Both the position numbers and the translations under genes were made by a program. Positions 48,046 to 58,384 of a DNA stretch of 64,000 nt are shown in pieces (the stretch's first letter is position 1; every line of letters begins with the position of its first letter). Source of the DNA: Kiritimatiellia bacterium (GTDB taxonomy: Bacteria; Verrucomicrobiota; Kiritimatiellia; CAIVKH01); NCBI GenBank assembly GCA_027493775.1, contig JAOSKE010000001.1:248001-312000 (forward strand), given 5' to 3'. The notes beneath the pieces are model-generated. The model was not told where the DNA came from and ran no database searches. It saw only the letters and a list, made by a program, of their open reading frames with translations.

Positions 48046-49615
48046 CGTTGCGCCGATTGATTCCAAGCGACTGGTTGTTGTTAATTCGGCGGTCAAATAT
48101 GCGGCGTTGATCGTCTCCAACCTCGTCGCGTTCTTTCTGACGCCTTATTTGATCCGTGCGCTGGGCGTCACCCTGCTCGGGTTAAAAACCCTCGCCTATC
48201 AAGCCCTTCAGTTTGTTGGCCTAGCGCATACCTCGATGGGCATCAGCTACGAGCGCTATGCCAAATTAAACTTCGCGCGCGGCGATTTGGATGAGGTGAA
48301 CAGCAATCTCTCCGCCGGATTCCTCGTTTCCGCCATCTCTGCATTTCTTTTTGTCGTGGGGAGCGTGGCCCTTGCCCTGTTTGCGGGAGGGCTCTTCGCG
48401 CTGCCTGCCGATCTGCTGCCCACCGCGCGCTGGGTGTTTATTCTGATCGGCTTTACCACCGCGCTCTTGATTCTGACGGGTGTATGGGAAACGCCCGCAT
48501 TCATTACCGAGCGGTTTTATTGGTTGGATGCCGGCCTGTTGCTGTGCAATGCGTTATCCGCCGTGCTGGTGGTTGCCGCGTTCGAGTTTATCCGGCCTTC
48601 GATCATCCTGTGGGTGGTCATCAGCAACGGTTCGCTGGTTGTATGGCGGGTCATCGTCATCATGCCGCTGGCCCGGCGATTGCTGCCGAGTTTCAAGATC
48701 GGTTGGTCGCTGATTAAGTCCTCGGACAAGGTTCGGGAAATGATGGCGTTCGGCGGACTGAACTTTATCGGCGGCATAGGGTTTCTGCTCTACTACACCT
48801 GCGACTCAATCATCATTTCCAATATGCCGGAGTTGGGGCCGGGCATGATTGTGCATTACAACATCGCCCAGCGATGGGATCCGCAAATCCGCGTGCTGGT
48901 TATGGCGTTCGTCGGAACGCTGCTCCCGATGATGACCGCGCAAATGTCCCGTCACGAATCCGATGCGCTGCAATCCACCTTTTTGCGCGGAACGCGCTAT
49001 TCGTTGCTCATCGGCATCGCGCCAGCGCTTTTGCTGATCGCCTTCGCCCGCCCCTTTTTGTTGCATTGGGTGGGCGAGGACTTTGTGCGGATCAGCGCAC
49101 CGGTGATGCAGTTGATTATGATTCAGTTCATCTTCTGCATCCCCGAGCGAATGGCCTACAACGTGAACATTGCCTACGGGCGGATGAAAGGCCCGGTGTT
49201 TGTCGCGCTGGCGTGTGGCGTGCTCAACATCATTTTGAGCATCGTCTTTGTGCGGTGGGCCGGACTGGGTCTGCTTGGCATCGCGGGCGGCAGTGTTATC
49301 GCATTATTGTTGATTTCGTTTTACAGCGTGGCGCACGCGCTCCGATTGATGAAGCTCTCCGCGTGGCGATGGTTCGGAATCGGCTGCTCTCGCCCACTGC
49401 TCGCGGGCATCCCGTTGTTGGGCGCGACGATAGGGATTCAAGCGATATGGACGCCTCGTAATTTGTTGGAAGTCTTCATCCAGTTCGCCATCTGTGGCAT
49501 GGTGTACGCTGCGAGCGCGTGGTGGATCGGTTGTGCGCACGCGGATCGCACAGAGTTGGGGGCGCTGTTGCGCAGTTCCCTGCAAAAATTCCGATTGGCG
49601 AAAGCAAATGGCTGA
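48023..49615 (+). CDS. Wzx-like polysaccharide flippase
   Basis: 530 residues from GTG 48023, overlapping the kinase gene by 23 bp. MATE/MOP-type exporter with 12-14 helices: VKYAALIVSNLVAFFLTPYL opens like other Wzx proteins; later MMAFGGLNFIGGIGFLLYYT and MIQFIFCIPERMAYNVNIAY. Flips lipid-linked repeat units to the periplasm. Confidence 0.9.
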   Translation: MTNTPNDDVAPIDSKRLVVVNSAVKYAALIVSNLVAFFLTPYLIRALGVTLLGLKTLAYQALQFVGLAHTSMGISYERYAKLNFARGDLDEVNSNLSAGFLVSAISAFLFVVGSVALALFAGGLFALPADLLPTARWVFILIGFTTALLILTGVWETPAFITERFYWLDAGLLLCNALSAVLVVAAFEFIRPSIILWVVISNGSLVVWRVIVIMPLARRLLPSFKIGWSLIKSSDKVREMMAFGGLNFIGGIGFLLYYTCDSIIISNMPELGPGMIVHYNIAQRWDPQIRVLVMAFVGTLLPMMTAQMSRHESDALQSTFLRGTRYSLLIGIAPALLLIAFARPFLLHWVGEDFVRISAPVMQLIMIQFIFCIPERMAYNVNIAYGRMKGPVFVALACGVLNIILSIVFVRWAGLGLLGIAGGSVIALLLISFYSVAHALRLMKLSAWRWFGIGCSRPLLAGIPLLGATIGIQAIWTPRNLLEVFIQFAICGMVYAASAWWIGCAHADRTELGALLRSSLQKFRLAKANG

Positions 49616-50582
49616 GAACGAAATTAACGAGTTGCGCGTATCGGTCTGCATCTGCGCATTCAACGCCGCAGATCGCATCGGCTTGGTGTTGGAGGCGCTC
49701 GGCGCACAAACGGATTGCACTGCGCGTTGGGACGTGGTTGTGGTTGATAATGCGAGCAGGGACGAAACCGCTGAAGTGGTCGCGAAGGGCATCGCGGAAT
49801 ACGTGCCGGGTCGCGCCCGATGCGTGTTGGAGCCGCAGCCGGGATTGATGTACGCGCGACGCGCTGCGACGAATGAGGCGCGCGGCGAATTTATCGCGTT
49901 CCTGGATGACGACAATATTCCCGCTCCCGACTATATCGAACGCCTGTTGGACGTGTTGTGCGCGCACCCGCATGTGGGGATGTTCGGCGGCCGCGTTTGG
50001 CCGGAATGGGTGGGCGAGCCTGAGCCGTTGGGGAAAGCTGTCGCATTCTTCGCCCTTGCCGCGTGTGATCGCGGCGACGAGTCGTTCGCTTACAGAGATG
50101 TCACGGGAGGCCCGGCGGGCGCGGGAATGGTTGTTCGTCGTGCGCTGATGCAAACCATTTTTGAAGAAGCGTCGCTTGCCGTCGCTGTCACAGGCCGCCG
50201 CGGCAGCGCATTGATCGGGTCGGATGACACGGCGCTGGTTGTTCGTGCGCATCAACTGGGCTGTGAAGTTCGCTATGAACCTTCGCTCGTTTTGAAACAC
50301 CGAATCCCCACGTCTCGCACAACACGCGAATATCTGCTTAAACTTTACGAGGGAATCGGGCGTGGCCAGGCGGCGCTGCGTCCGCTCTATGACGCAAAAG
50401 CGCGTAATCCGCTTTTGCGCCGACTCATTGCAATCAAAGAATGGCTGCGCTGGTTGAAGGGCGCGCTCACGGGGCCGACCGCGTTGACGAAAATAGAATA
50501 CGGTCCGTTGGCACATGACGTTCACAAGCTCCAGCAGCGTCAAACTCTGGGCCGATTTCGCCAAGGTCTGCGCCACTCCTGA
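49608..50582 (+). CDS. GT2-family glycosyltransferase
   Basis: 324 residues. GT-A fold: VSVCICAFNAADRIGLVLEA, VVVVDNASRDETAEV, and the metal/nucleotide DxD region EFIAFLDDDNIPAPDYIERL; GSDDTALVVRAHQLG is the acceptor-side ED-like motif. Adds a sugar to the lipid-linked unit in the cytosol. The ATG overlaps the flippase stop. Ends 30 bp from the convergent DUF4838 gene. Confidence 0.92.
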   Translation: MAENEINELRVSVCICAFNAADRIGLVLEALGAQTDCTARWDVVVVDNASRDETAEVVAKGIAEYVPGRARCVLEPQPGLMYARRAATNEARGEFIAFLDDDNIPAPDYIERLLDVLCAHPHVGMFGGRVWPEWVGEPEPLGKAVAFFALAACDRGDESFAYRDVTGGPAGAGMVVRRALMQTIFEEASLAVAVTGRRGSALIGSDDTALVVRAHQLGCEVRYEPSLVLKHRIPTSRTTREYLLKLYEGIGRGQAALRPLYDAKARNPLLRRLIAIKEWLRWLKGALTGPTALTKIEYGPLAHDVHKLQQRQTLGRFRQGLRHS

Positions 50583-50612
50583 AATATCACGGATCGGCTG
50601 CGCTGAGGGGTC

Positions 50613-53600
50613 TCAACGCACAGCAATCTGATAGAAGGCGCTGCCGTCCAATGTCTGAGAGACTGTGAAGCTGTTCTCGGGAGGCGTTGCCGTGAGATTA
50701 TCCGCCATCAGCGCGAAGCCATCACGCAATGAGATGGAGCGATAGAGGGCATACACGCGACCGGCGACGCTTGGCCATCGGATTGTTGTTCCGTATTCCG
50801 TCGGCTGAATCGAGGTCGCGGCGAAGAATGAACTGGTATCGTATGGATCGGTGCCCGCTACGCTTTCGTGCAGATCGGATACACCGTCCCAATCGCTGTC
50901 CACCGTGTTGCCCTCGGAGGCAAAGTCAAAAATATGCACGAGCCCCCCGCGCCGTGGCGCGAACGCCGGCGAGTCGTCGTGCGCGATCGTGATGGCGCCG
51001 GCCCTGAATGGGCCTCGGTTGTAGAGGTCTTCAACGGCGACTTCGAAAACGCCAGCGGGGATTTCGACAAAAAGCGTGTAGGTGTCCATCGTCTCGTGGT
51101 TGATCACAAAGGGGCCGTATTGCATTCCCCCGATATGGACGAGCATCTGCCGATTCCCGGGTTCGGGGTTCGTGTAACCGATTCCGGCAGTCACCGAAAC
51201 CCTGTAGCGACCCGGCTGTTGAACCCACACGTAATCTCCGACCTGCGCCCAACTGAAGAGAAACCACGCGTCGCCCACATCCTGTCCGGCTGTTTGAATT
51301 GCGGCAAAACGCAAATCAATTGTGGCGCTATGTTCGGGGGATACGGAAATGAAAGCCGTCGGCTCATTGAGTTCGTCATAGCTTAAGCCGCGTTGCTCCA
51401 GAATCCAATCCATTCCCTCGCGCAATTTGCGCAATCGCTCGCGCGTCACCCAGTAGTGCGCGTGGTTTTCGGCATCGGAGAGAAGTTGATTGAGCCGCCG
51501 CAGGAGTCCGGGCGGATATGCGCCGACACGCAGGCCATAGTCGTAGCCGCGCGCCTGGAGGGAGACATCGTTGGCGATTAGATAGCGCTCCAGCGTGTCG
51601 TACCATGTGCGCATGGTTTCGCCGACTTCAGCGAAATAGCCGTTAAAGAATTCATTAAGAACCGTGTTTGCATCGGTCTGGATATTCCACCGAAAGCGGG
51701 GGTAGGCGTAATAATTCCACGGATTATAGGGGATTGTGTCCAAGTCTGCCTGCGTGCCGCCGCGCAGCATGTTGAGTCCCGCATAGACTTTCGCGCGATC
51801 CGCCATCGCGCTAACCAACGGCACCGGCATTTTTAGTGCGCCCTCCTCGCGGTGGATCAGGTCGTAATCGTAGTGGCGGCGATCCGCTACGAGCGATTGC
51901 CAGGCGAGCAGCCGCCGCTTCATCTCCCCGTTTTTGGGAGAGCTGAACGGCAAATTGCGTGCGCCATACATACAGATATCCACGATTACGTTGTCCGGCA
52001 GCGGTTCCATGTTTTCCGGGGGCAGATGCGTATTCGAGTAGGCCATTCCTCCGACCTTGGCCTCCGGCAGGGCGGGCGCAATGCCGGAGGCGATGGCGCG
52101 GATAAAATCAAAGTAATCGCCGGACACGGAATAGGGATAGGGCATGGCGTATGGCTCCATGTCCTCGCGCAACGGCTGGCGCAAAGCGACCGAGGCTTCA
52201 TCTTCGCTGAAGAACGTCGAGTCCTCCGGCAGCATCCAATAGATATTGCCCCGGTACTTTGCGTGTTCATTCCAGTATGCGATGGCTTTGTTGATGATAA
52301 ATTCGCGCGCGCCTTCGCTGGAAAGGTCAAAGGTTGAATGGTTCTGACTGGGCAGCCGTCGCCGATTCATGTTTTGTTCGCCGACCCACGAGGCCCAGCG
52401 TGAATTGGTGAGAATCCCGCACCAGTCCGGATGCTGCTGCAGAATCCGCTCCGGCAAGGCGACGTTGAAGTTGTGCGGATACCCCTCGAACCCTTCCACA
52501 TATTCCGGGCTTATCGGCGTGTTGGGGAAGAATTGTTTGGGAACCTCCTCGCCGCCGAGGACATCGCGTTGATGATCGCCCCAGGTGTGGCTCCAGCGGT
52601 TGCGCCAGAAATGAAGCAGCGCATCGGGGTCGTTGTGCAGGTATTCCACGCCGAAATTTGCGTAGATGAAATCCGAAGAGGGAGTGAATTGCAGGGGCGC
52701 GATGGCGAGATCAATGCCGCGCCCGGTTGGGACAAAATCACCGTGAGCGTCGGGATACACCCACTTTGTCCCTTGTCGGTCAAGGAACTCCCAGACACTC
52801 CAGAGAACGTTGCGATATGGCCACGCGCGGAAAACAATTTCGCGACCCTCGCGCTCGATGTTCACGGGTGAACTTGGAAGTGTTCCATTGGCGAGGTTGT
52901 TCGTCATTTGCTCGTAGCTCTGTGCAAGAGACTTCAAATCTTCGATTCGAAAAATTGTGCCGGTGTAGCTTTGCGCACCGCTTGGCTTGATGATCGGAAT
53001 TGGATGTCCTGCGATTTCGCCGAGATAGTAGGACAACTCCTCCGCCGCAAGTTGCAACGGTTGCGCCGCGTTGGCAGGAAGAATGACCGCGTCATTTTTT
53101 TCCACGAGTGCGTCGCCAGGCCAGCCGTACAGCTCTATTTCTCCAATGTTCCAAGGGTTTATTAAATCGCCGCGCGCCAACTCGATGATCACATAGCGTC
53201 CGGCCTTGGGCTGAAACCGGAGGTTTGCCGACACGCGGATTTCGCGTCCCGTCACCCCGCCGATATCCCGTGTGGACAGCGGTGCGCCGGGCTTGGCCGG
53301 GTTGTCGGTGACATAGATTCGCGCGTTGACGCTGCGCGGACTGGTGATGGGATCGCCGCCGGAGTTTAAGGCGTCGCGTGTTCCTGAAAAAAAGACGCGA
53401 TGAAGGGTCGCGATATCGTCCAGCTCCACGACGCATCGAATGAGGGCTTGCGTAGATTCGATGAGCGCACCTGTCGCGAGATCATTGTCCGAGAGCGCGG
53501 CCAGGATGTTGCCATCGGTGTCTTTTGCCGCCCATGCGGAGGCATCCAGCATTGCGGCTTGTGAGGCAATCGGTGCGACGAGCAAGAAAATCAACAATAC

Positions 53601-53648
53601 GCTGACCGACGCGAGGAATTTTGTTTGCCATGTGGTTGTTGCGGCCAT
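50613..53648 (-). CDS. Secreted DUF4838 protein, putative glycan-active enzyme
   Basis: 1011 residues. Signal peptide VSVLLIFLLVAPIASQA. Order: F5/8-type C-like sandwich (about 35-175); an N-terminal GH67/GH20-like module, ILPANAAQPLQLAAEELSYY (about 185-310); the DUF4838 barrel with FNVALPERILQQHPDWCGIL and IYWMLPEDSTFFSEDEAS (about 330-720); a second beta sandwich; and a thrombospondin-3-like calcium loop, VDSDWDGVSDLHESVAGTDP. DUF4838 proteins occur with GH67-like modules; catalysis is not proven. It may trim or remodel the polysaccharide made by neighbours. Opposite strand to the locus. Confidence 0.85.
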   Translation of the reverse strand: MAATTTWQTKFLASVSVLLIFLLVAPIASQAAMLDASAWAAKDTDGNILAALSDNDLATGALIESTQALIRCVVELDDIATLHRVFFSGTRDALNSGGDPITSPRSVNARIYVTDNPAKPGAPLSTRDIGGVTGREIRVSANLRFQPKAGRYVIIELARGDLINPWNIGEIELYGWPGDALVEKNDAVILPANAAQPLQLAAEELSYYLGEIAGHPIPIIKPSGAQSYTGTIFRIEDLKSLAQSYEQMTNNLANGTLPSSPVNIEREGREIVFRAWPYRNVLWSVWEFLDRQGTKWVYPDAHGDFVPTGRGIDLAIAPLQFTPSSDFIYANFGVEYLHNDPDALLHFWRNRWSHTWGDHQRDVLGGEEVPKQFFPNTPISPEYVEGFEGYPHNFNVALPERILQQHPDWCGILTNSRWASWVGEQNMNRRRLPSQNHSTFDLSSEGAREFIINKAIAYWNEHAKYRGNIYWMLPEDSTFFSEDEASVALRQPLREDMEPYAMPYPYSVSGDYFDFIRAIASGIAPALPEAKVGGMAYSNTHLPPENMEPLPDNVIVDICMYGARNLPFSSPKNGEMKRRLLAWQSLVADRRHYDYDLIHREEGALKMPVPLVSAMADRAKVYAGLNMLRGGTQADLDTIPYNPWNYYAYPRFRWNIQTDANTVLNEFFNGYFAEVGETMRTWYDTLERYLIANDVSLQARGYDYGLRVGAYPPGLLRRLNQLLSDAENHAHYWVTRERLRKLREGMDWILEQRGLSYDELNEPTAFISVSPEHSATIDLRFAAIQTAGQDVGDAWFLFSWAQVGDYVWVQQPGRYRVSVTAGIGYTNPEPGNRQMLVHIGGMQYGPFVINHETMDTYTLFVEIPAGVFEVAVEDLYNRGPFRAGAITIAHDDSPAFAPRRGGLVHIFDFASEGNTVDSDWDGVSDLHESVAGTDPYDTSSFFAATSIQPTEYGTTIRWPSVAGRVYALYRSISLRDGFALMADNLTATPPENSFTVSQTLDGSAFYQIAVR

Positions 53649-53804
53649 AAGTCTCGTCGCTGCTTCGCGCTTAACGAAATAGCAAGACGCGGGCCATTGT
53701 TCCCTGTAGCGAGTCGGCTTTCGCGATTTGCCGGAGTAAGGCGGGAGTTATGGCCGCTTTTGGTGGAAGATGTATTGTGCGCATCTCAAAAATGAGAAGC
53801 GCGG

Positions 53805-53874
53805 ATGCAGAGCAACAATCTCTGTCGCAAAGTGATCCTTGCTTGTCGCAATGTGAGAGATTGTTAATCTGCAT
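53805..53874. promoter_or_regulatory. Large inverted repeat upstream of the GT4 gene
   Basis: 19-bp arms (53805-53823 and 53856-53874) pair at 17 of 19 positions: ATGCAGA and AACAATCTCT against AGAGATTGTT and TCTGCAT. The 32-bp centre contains two copies of GTCGCAA followed by AGTG or TGTG. A second small dyad, GCGCATCTCA / TGAGAAGCGC, lies at 53779-53802. In the 244-bp gap between divergent genes: operator, riboregulator or recombination site. Confidence 0.6.
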
Positions 53875-53892
53875 GTCAGATCGCCCTTGAGA

Positions 53893-55123
53893 ATGAACAT
53901 CCTTTTAATCAATCAGTACTACCCGCCCGACACAGCGCCGACGGGTCAATATCTTCACGATCTGGCGAAAGCGTTGACTGCTCGCGGACACGAGGCGCAG
54001 GTGTTCTGCTCCCGCCGCGCCTACAACGGGTCGCGGCTCTATGCCCCGGAAGAAACAATGGATGGCGTTCGCGTGAGCCGGATTCGTGCGTCGGGTTTTG
54101 GTCGTAAAACCGCAATCGGGAAACTGTTTGATTACGCGACGTTCTATTTCTCGTTGGCGCTGCGTCTAGCCCGTCGCGATTTTAAACCCGATGTCATTTT
54201 GGCTCTTACAACGCCGCCGTATGTGGGATTGGTCGCGCGATGGGCGGTGCGCCGAAAGAACATTTCGTGCGCCCATTGGGTGATGGATATTTATCCCGAC
54301 GTGCTGGCGGCGCATGGGGCGCTGGCGAGCGGAGGTTTTGTTTATCGCCTTCTTGCGCGTCTGACTCGTCGTGAGTTGCGCGATAGTTCGCTCATTACCA
54401 CGCTGGGCGGCGACATGGCGGATCGGTTACGCCGACATCTTTCGGAAATTCCCGCCGCGATGAACGCGATCAAGGTTCTGCCGCTTTGGGGCGCTTCAGA
54501 TTTGTGCCCTTGGCCAACTGGCGAAATTCCACCATTGCGAAAAGAGAAACAGTGGGGGAAGGATGAATTGGTTTTAATGTATTCGGGCAATATGGGGCGG
54601 GGGCACCGGTTCGGTGAATTTCTTGCGGCGGCTGCCGAATTGAAGAACGACCGCTCCGTGCGATGGGTCTTTGCCGGCGGCGGCGCGAGGCGCGGGGAGA
54701 TTGAGGCTGCGCACGAGCGCGATCCTGAATTAAATATCGAGTTGTTGCCTTATGCGCCATCGGAAACATTGCGGGAACACCTTTGCAGCGCCGATGTTCA
54801 TCTTGTGAGTCTGGACGCTTCGTGGCAGGGGTGCATGGTTCCGAGCAAGGTGCAGGGCATTTTTTTCCGTCGGCAAACCGCTGGTTTTTGTCGGCGGCGG
54901 GCAAAACAGCATTGCGCAGTGGATTCGTGAATCCGGCGGTGGATGGGTTGTGCAGGAGGGTGATATTGCCGCGTTGTCGGCTGCGGTGAATGAAGCGCGT
55001 GATCCTGCGGAACGATTTCGCCGGGGCTTGGCCGCCCGCGCATTTGCAGAGAAGCAGTTTGACCGGAAAAGCAATCTCGACAGCTTGTGCGGGTGGTTGG
55101 AGGACTGTTGCGCATCCCGTTGA
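53893..55123 (+). CDS. GT4-family (WbuB-like) glycosyltransferase (frameshifted)
   Basis: About 410 residues. GT-B fold: MNILLINQYYPPDTAPTGQY and LAKALTARGHEAQVFCSRRA at the N-terminus; the donor-site half has ELVLMYSGNMGRGHRFGEFL, RWVFAGGGARRGEIE and CSADVHLVSLDASWQGCMVP. The frame slips in the T7 run 54860-54866. Removing one T gives SVGKPLVFVGGGQNSIAQWI and a stop at 55121-55123. ATG 53893 is taken as start. Probably transfers the second or later sugar of the repeat unit. Confidence 0.9.
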
Positions 55124-55178
55124 TGCAACGGCGTTGCCACAATCCTTGAATTTCGTATGCTTTGACCAAAGGTTTGCC

Positions 55179-57567
55179 ATGTCTGCGAACAGTCCGAACC
55201 CAATAATGCCTTTATGGCGAAGAGTGCTTACCCGCCTCGGCTTTCTTGAGATGCCGAGCGATTCGGAACGCCGTCAATTCACTCGCTATCCGTGCGCGTT
55301 CCCTGTTGAACTACGCTTCACCGTTGATGGCCGGGAGAGCGTTGTCCATGCTACGGCTCGCGACATTTCAGTGGGTGGAATGTTGATTGAAACGGCGGAC
55401 GTGCCGGAGAGCGTGATCCGCCTCCACGCAAAATTTGAAATTCCGGAAGACGTGCTGACGGAGGAAAACATCACCGGCAAGGTGAATGCGTCTGCGGCAG
55501 TGCGATACCGTGATCCACAGAACAAGGTGGTGAGTCTGGCCTTCGCGGAATCGCTACGCGCGGCCTCCCCGCGCTGGTTTCTGGGAGAGCAGGGGATTCT
55601 TTTGATTACCCTGTTTCCGATTATCCTGCTCGCCCCGCTTGCCTGGTTCTTCGATGCCTTGACGAAGTATCTTGCCGTTTGGACGATGGGCTATCTTGTG
55701 ACATTTCTGTTCACGCCGCTTGTTGGTTATCTCGCAAGGCGCGCGGGAATGGTTGATATTCCAGATGCGCGTCGCCCGCACAGTGAACCGACGCCACGTG
55801 GCGGCGGACTTGCGCTGGTTCTCGGGTTTTGCGCCGTCGGGGCGCTGGTTTTCCATTTCCCGTGGGAATGGAGCGCGGGGAGTCTGAACGCGTCGTGGTT
55901 CCATAATTTTCTGCTCGGCGCCGGTGTACTGATTCTCGTCGGACTCGCGGACGATATTCGCGGGCTGCGGCCGGTGGTGAAACTTTTCGGTCAGACTGTC
56001 GCCGCTGCGGTGATGTTTGCGACAGGGAACGGCGTGGGTCGCCTGCTTGGTTTTGATCTTCCACTACCGCTCGATTTTTTGGCAACCATTCTTTGGTTTG
56101 TCGCCCTCACCAATGCTTTCAATCTTATTGATGGTCTTGACGGTCTGGCGACCGGCCTCGCGCTGATTGCATCCGTCGGAATGATGGGCGCGTTTTTTAT
56201 TCGCCGAATGCCGTCCGATGCGCTGGTCATGCTCGGCCTAGCCAGCGCGTGCATGGCTTTCCTGCGATACAACTTTCATCCCGCAACAATTTTTCTTGGC
56301 GACACCGGCAGTATGTTTCTCGGATTTACCTTTGCCTCGATCGCTCTGGTCACAGGTTCCAAAGGCGCGTTTCTTGCGTCAATTGGCGTGCCACTGCTTG
56401 CGGTTGGAATCCCTGTTTTCGACACCATCCTCGCTATCTGGCGTCGCTCAGTCAGGACCATTTCGCCCCTTGAAAATTCCACATCCACGCGGCGCGGGGG
56501 ATTGATGCAGCCCGATGCGGAGCATCTGCACCATCGGTTGCGAAGCCGGGGAATGAGCCAATATCGGATTGCCGTGGTGCTCTATGTGTTGAACGGATTG
56601 CTGGTGCTGGTCGGACTCGCGACGATGCTGTTTCGTGACAAGGCGCTGGGCGTGTTCCTTATCGCGTTTGTGGCGGGTGTTTATATTTTGATGCGCCACC
56701 TCGCGGAGGTGGAACTGTGGGACACCGGTCGTGCGCTGATCCGGGGGTTGACCCGCCCTCAACAACGGGTTGTGGCCTTTCTCGCCTATCCGATCGGTGA
56801 CGTGCTCCTTCTTTCCGCTGCGCTCGGCGTGGCCATCGTCGTGATGCAGTTGTTCCAACCGGTTGAAAAAAATATGGGAAGTCTGGATTGCGGCCATTCC
56901 GCTCTGGGTCGCGCCCGCGTTTTTGCTTTTCTGTGTAACGCGCGTCTATAGCCGCGTCTGGTCGCTTGCGCGTTCGACGGACTATTTGCTTTTGAGCATC
57001 AGTTTGAGCGCGAGCGCGATTATCAGTTTGGGAATTGCCACCCTGTTGCATCCCGGAAGCTGGCAGGCCTCGGTTGTCCTGTTCTTCGTGTACGCCGGTC
57101 TGGCGCATCTTGCTGTTCTTGGGAGCCGTCTGGTTTATCGCGGTTTGCTGGATGGACTTTCGCTGTGGAGCGATACGCGGTTTTATCGGAGCGGCGGCGT
57201 GGTGCGTCGCGTTCTGCTTTATGGCCCGGTGCAATACAGCCTTTTGTATCTGCGCGAGCAAACGATGGCGAAATACGGATCAAGCGTCCGCCGCATGGTG
57301 GTGGGGTTTGTGGATGACGACACCAATCTTCGCTTTCGGCGCGTCGGCGGCTATCTTGTGCTTGGTGTCGGCGAGGATATCCCTGAGCTTGCACGAAAAT
57401 ATCGCGTGGAGGAGCTGGTGATTGTGGGACAATTGCCGGATCAGACGCTCTCGGAAGTCATTGCGCTTTGCGCGTCGGAAAAAATCTCCCTTTCAGAGTG
57501 GCATCATGAAGAGCGCGTCATTGATGTGAAGTTGGCGGGCGCCCGGCCAGACCCAACCGAAGTGTGA
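55179..57567 (+). CDS. PilZ-WecA-Rossmann fusion: polyprenyl-P sugar-1-P transferase (frameshifted)
   Basis: About 795 residues. Residues 25-130 are PilZ with both c-di-GMP motifs: ERRQFTRYPC (RxxxR) and ARDISVGGMLIE (DxSxxG). Residues about 140-560 are a MraY/WecA transferase: DARRPHSEPTPRGGGLALVL, LVGLADDIRGL, TNAFNLIDGLDGLATG, NFHPATIFLGDTGSMFLGF and HLHHRLRSRG. After the A7 run 56866-56872 (one A too many) come four more hydrophobic helices and a Rossmann-like module (VVGFVDDDTNLRFRRVGGYL) as in CapD/WbaP N-domains. Starts polysaccharide synthesis on undecaprenyl phosphate. The 3' end overlaps the convergent PPTase gene by 50 bp. Confidence 0.88.
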
Positions 57568-58330
57568 CCGACTGAACGTCCGCCCCGGTGACGAGGGTGC
57601 CGTGGAGATGGTTCTGATTAAATCTGTGCGCATTCCACTGTGTTTCGCTGTCATCCGTCAGCTTTGCCATCGGCTGTGAGTCCCAACTGCTGAAGTCCAG
57701 CGTCGCGATTCCCTCAAAGATGGATTTTCCCCAAGCCTTCAGCAGAGCTTCCTTCGCCGTCCACCAGTGGAGAAAGAGCGGGAGCTGATTTTCCGCGGGA
57801 GTTGTCGTAAGGCGGGCGGCCTCGTTCGGGTGAAAGGAATGAGTAGCGATATCCAGCGCATTTATTCTGCGGTCACCCTCTTCAATATCCACCCCGACCG
57901 AACCTTGCGCAGCGCAAGCAATCGCCACCCAATTGGACGTGTGGGAGAGGTTGAATTGGAGAGGATGGTCAACGAGCGAAGGCTTTCCCGCTGCGCCGGT
58001 AAAAAATTGCAGCCCAGCCGGATCCGATTCAAGCGTACAGCCCAGGATTCGGCGCAGTGCGCCGTGTGAAAGGGTGAACCGCCTGCGATCAACCGGTTGC
58101 CGAAAGCGTTCGCACCGCTGAACTTCCTCGGGAGAGAGTGTCGCCTGCAGCTCGTTCTCGTACTGCTCAAGAAACGTCATGCTCATCAGCCAAAGTGCGC
58201 AGACATTTGGGTCGAGTCGCATCGGGGAGAGAGCGAAATCGGAAAGGATCACGGTCGTTATCGGAAGCCCGTTCGATTCCGCTGAAACTTGGATGGCAGG
58301 CCGGGTCATGATTGTTCTGAAAGAAATCAA
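57518..58330 (-). CDS. Sfp-type 4'-phosphopantetheinyl transferase
   Basis: 270 residues. Moves phosphopantetheine from CoA onto carrier proteins. Motifs: FNLSHTSNWVAIACA, SVGVDIEEGDRR (metal Asp/Glu), and LFLHWWTAKEALLKAWGKSI (WxxKEAxxK). The true start may be ATG 58309 or the later methionine before RLDPNV. No PKS/NRPS genes nearby, so it probably serves as the general (AcpS-like) enzyme. Confidence 0.9.
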   Translation of the reverse strand: MISFRTIMTRPAIQVSAESNGLPITTVILSDFALSPMRLDPNVCALWLMSMTFLEQYENELQATLSPEEVQRCERFRQPVDRRRFTLSHGALRRILGCTLESDPAGLQFFTGAAGKPSLVDHPLQFNLSHTSNWVAIACAAQGSVGVDIEEGDRRINALDIATHSFHPNEAARLTTTPAENQLPLFLHWWTAKEALLKAWGKSIFEGIATLDFSSWDSQPMAKLTDDSETQWNAHRFNQNHLHGTLVTGADVQSVTLRLGLAGRPPTSHQ

Positions 58331-58384
58331 CGGCTAGAGTAGCCGGATTGTTGGGCTTAGAAAAGATTTGCGAGTGCGCCAGAA

